34,145 bases of DNA from Micromonospora deserti. Lineage in GTDB: Bacteria; Actinomycetota; Actinomycetes; Mycobacteriales; Micromonosporaceae. A program made the translations under genes and the position numbers. Shown here piece by piece: positions 32,737 to 34,145 of this stretch (positions within the stretch are counted from its first letter, which is position 1; every line of letters begins with the position of its first letter). Location: positions 1-34,145 of the forward strand of contig NZ_POUB01000038.1 in NCBI RefSeq assembly GCF_003236335.1, in the 5' to 3' direction. Below the pieces are notes generated by a model, which worked only from the letters and a program-made list of their open reading frames with translations, was not told where the DNA came from and searched no databases.

Positions 32737-33150
32737 GTGAGTCTCGACGACAGCGAACTGCCCCGCACCGAGGACGAGTGGCGGGTCCGGCTCAGCCCCG
32801 AGGAGTTCCGGGTGCTGCGCGAGGCGGGCACCGAACGCCCGTGGACCGGTGAGTACGTCAACACCAAGGCCCCCGGCGTCTACCACTGCCGGGCGTGCGG
32901 GCTGGAGCTCTTCTCCAGCGACACGAAGTTCGACTCGCACTGCGGCTGGCCGAGCTTCGACGACGCCATCCCTGGCCGGGTCAAGGAGGTGGAGGACTCC
33001 AGCCTCGGCATGACGCGGACGGAAATCCGCTGCGCCCGCTGCGACAGCCACCTGGGCCATGTCTTCCGGGGCGAGGGGTTCACCCCGAAGGACACCCGGC
33101 ACTGCGTCAACTCGGTCTCCATCCGGCTGGAGCCGCGACCCGCCGCCTGA
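32737..33150 (+). CDS. msrB: Peptide methionine-(R)-S-oxide reductase MsrB
   Basis: This 137-aa enzyme reduces methionine-R-sulfoxide in proteins. Zinc-binding Cys pairs are visible at CRAC (Cys51, Cys54) and CARC (Cys99, Cys102). The conserved blocks HCGWPSF (with the likely resolving Cys69) and DSHLGHVF are intact. The catalytic Cys123 lies in RHCVNSVSIRL. The GTG at 32737 gives the usual start (SLDDSELPRTEDEWRVRL); a -10-like TACCGT just before it suggests a leaderless message. It is full length for the family. It is divergent from the polymerase gene, but a functional link is not evident. Confidence 0.96.
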   Translation: MSLDDSELPRTEDEWRVRLSPEEFRVLREAGTERPWTGEYVNTKAPGVYHCRACGLELFSSDTKFDSHCGWPSFDDAIPGRVKEVEDSSLGMTRTEIRCARCDSHLGHVFRGEGFTPKDTRHCVNSVSIRLEPRPAA

Positions 33151-33290
33151 GGCCCCGGCGCCGGTGACGTCCCGGTCAGCGCCGTCGACGCCACCGGTGG
33201 GGCACCGCGGCCCGGGGCCGGTTGGCCCACGCCGGGTACCTTCCGGCGGGGTCCGGGTCCAGCCGCGGCGGGCCATCGGCGTACGGGCGC

Positions 33291-33860
33291 TCACCGGCGG
33301 GCGGCCGGCAGACCCGCCATCAACTCGACCTGGGCGGTCCGCGACCGCTCGATGCGCCGGGCCAGCTCACGCACCCGCTGGCTGGTGCCGGCGTCCAGGT
33401 GTGCCCGGGCCAGGTCGGCGCCCGCCTTCTGGTGGGCGGTGAGCACGTCGAGCAGCACCTCGTCCACCTCGCCGGCCGCGGCGGTCCGCAACCGGGCGAG
33501 GTCGCCGGCGTCGGCGTGCCCGGCGTGGTCGTGCCGGTGGGCGGTGGCGGCCGGGCCGGCGTCGCGCAGCCACCCGCGCATGGTGGCCAGCTCGTCGGTC
33601 TCGGTCACCTCGATGGCGGCGACGAGCATGCGCAGCTCGCCGTCGGCCACCCGGCCCCGCCCCAGCCGCGCGATCTCCAGCGTCTGCTCGGTGTGGGCCA
33701 CCATCATGGTCAGGAACAGCACGTCCACCCCGCTGACCGCGCCGTCGTCCGCGGCGGCGGACGACGGCGGGGACGCCGCCGGTGGAGGCGGCGCCGGCTG
33801 GTCGGCGCAGCCGGCGGTCAGCAGGGCGGCGAGCAGGACGACCGCGGGCAGGCGTGGCAC
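33291..33860 (-). CDS. DUF305 lipoprotein, divergent
   Basis: This is a 189-aa lipoprotein. The signal RLPAVVLLAALLTAGC gives a lipobox with Cys18, then a Pro/Ala/Ser linker to about residue 42. The rest is a four-helix ferritin-like DUF305 domain. Family members normally carry two M-x2-HH-x2-A-x2-MA motifs that bind metal. Here the first reads MMVAHTEQTLEIA (a single His56) and the second LTAHQKAGADLA (a single His143), so both His pairs are reduced. A His-rich insert HRHDHAGH (108-115) lies between the repeats. The GTG at 33860 has GGAGAA just upstream, which decides this start over a longer frame. The function of the family is uncertain, and copper or iron handling has been suggested. Confidence 0.83.
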   Translation of the reverse strand: MPRLPAVVLLAALLTAGCADQPAPPPPAASPPSSAAADDGAVSGVDVLFLTMMVAHTEQTLEIARLGRGRVADGELRMLVAAIEVTETDELATMRGWLRDAGPAATAHRHDHAGHADAGDLARLRTAAAGEVDEVLLDVLTAHQKAGADLARAHLDAGTSQRVRELARRIERSRTAQVELMAGLPAARR

Positions 33861-33925
33861 TGGGTTCTCCGTTCGCTGGCGGGTTGCCGGGTGCGGCGCG
33901 CCGGGCACGGGCCGCACCCGTACGG

Positions 33926-34145
33926 TCAGACCTGGGACCAGAGGGCCGGCACGTTCGGCGGTTCCCAGCCGGCGATCGCGGTGTGCGCCTGGCGGCAGCG
34001 GTAGGTCGACCCGCCGTAGGTGACCTGGTCTCCGACCTGGTAGGCCCGGCCCGCCGTCCAGGTGCCGCCCGGGGCCGGCGTGCTGGTCGGGGTGGCGGTC
34101 GGCGTGGGCGCCGGGGTCGGCGAGGTGGTCGGGGTCGGGCTGGGG
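33926..34145 (-). CDS. C-terminal part of a secreted protein with CBM5/12 chitin-binding domain (partial)
   Basis: Only the last 73 codons are in the window; the gene continues beyond the right edge. A Pro/Thr-rich linker (PTPTTSPTPAPTPTATP type) leads into a roughly 45-residue domain. This domain has TWTAGRAYQVGDQVTYGGST, the aromatic YRCRQAHTA and WEPPNVPALWS before the stop. This is the carbohydrate-binding module family 5/12 fold, with the aromatic residues (Tyr, Trp) that stack on chitin. Such modules end secreted chitinases, lytic monooxygenases, proteases or cellulases in actinomycetes; the catalytic part is not visible. The frame is minus strand, reading toward the DUF305 gene, with 65 nt between. 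Confidence 0.88.
   Translation of the reverse strand, partial: PSPTPTTSPTPAPTPTATPTSTPAPGGTWTAGRAYQVGDQVTYGGSTYRCRQAHTAIAGWEPPNVPALWSQV

Noticed and set aside
33151..33290. Long-range GGCCCCGG/CCGGGGCC pairing after msrB as a terminator
   Set aside because: The loop is over 50 nt and the arms only 8 bp, so it is weak evidence in such GC-rich DNA.

Overview
The window is about 34 kb of very GC-rich, gene-dense DNA. Strong G/C third positions, frequent GTG starts (plus one TTG), GTGA/ATGA/TGATG gene overlaps and actinomycete families (CebR-type sugar operon, LigC with a stand-alone LigD-type polymerase, ECF sigma/ZAS anti-sigma pair, Y-X4-D lipoprotein) point to a chromosomal segment of a filamentous actinobacterium. 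Micromonosporaceae is the most likely family, but this is inferred from gene content and style, not a database match. I see no rRNA, tRNA, CRISPR, insertion sequence or phage gene.

Layout. (1) 9-5980, minus strand: a complete cellobiose/beta-glucoside uptake operon, cebE-cebF-cebG-bglC-cebR. Its sigma-70-type promoter is flanked by two CebR-type 14-bp operators. (2) 6180-7620: a pRiA4b ORF-3-like gene divergent from a RibD-C/DHFR-fold reductase. (3) 7787-15104, plus strand: a DNA-end-processing operon coding for a HerA-like ATPase, SbcD (Mre11), SbcC (Rad50), a NurA-like nuclease and a spermidine-synthase-like protein. This is an archaeal-style arrangement and the most interesting system here. 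(4) 15320-17518: ECF sigma factor, its membrane anti-sigma factor and a secreted Y-X4-D-repeat lipoprotein. (5) 17660-21015: remnant of a Stealth phosphotransferase gene, an AlkA-type DNA glycosylase, a DUF1990 protein, a small unknown protein and ATP-dependent DNA ligase LigC.

(6) 21049-23519: a TAP-like secreted alpha/beta hydrolase that appears to have lost the segment with its catalytic His, a two-TM potassium channel overlapping it tail-to-tail, and a GNAT acetyltransferase. (7) 23784-31467, minus strand: a four-gene MacB/FtsX-type ABC system with two giant permeases and two ATPases, one carrying a C-terminal AbrB-like swapped-hairpin segment. (8) 31661-34145: LigD-type polymerase (Prim-PolC/PolD class), MsrB, a divergent DUF305 lipoprotein and the 3' end of a secreted protein with a CBM5/12 chitin-binding domain.

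DNA repair is the recurrent theme: HerA/NurA/SbcCD, AlkA, LigC and the Pol domain all lie within 25 kb. The sugar operon reads as a self-contained unit: CebE captures beta-glucosides, CebFG import them with an ATPase encoded elsewhere (probably a shared MsiK), BglC hydrolyses them, and CebR represses until cellobiose arrives.
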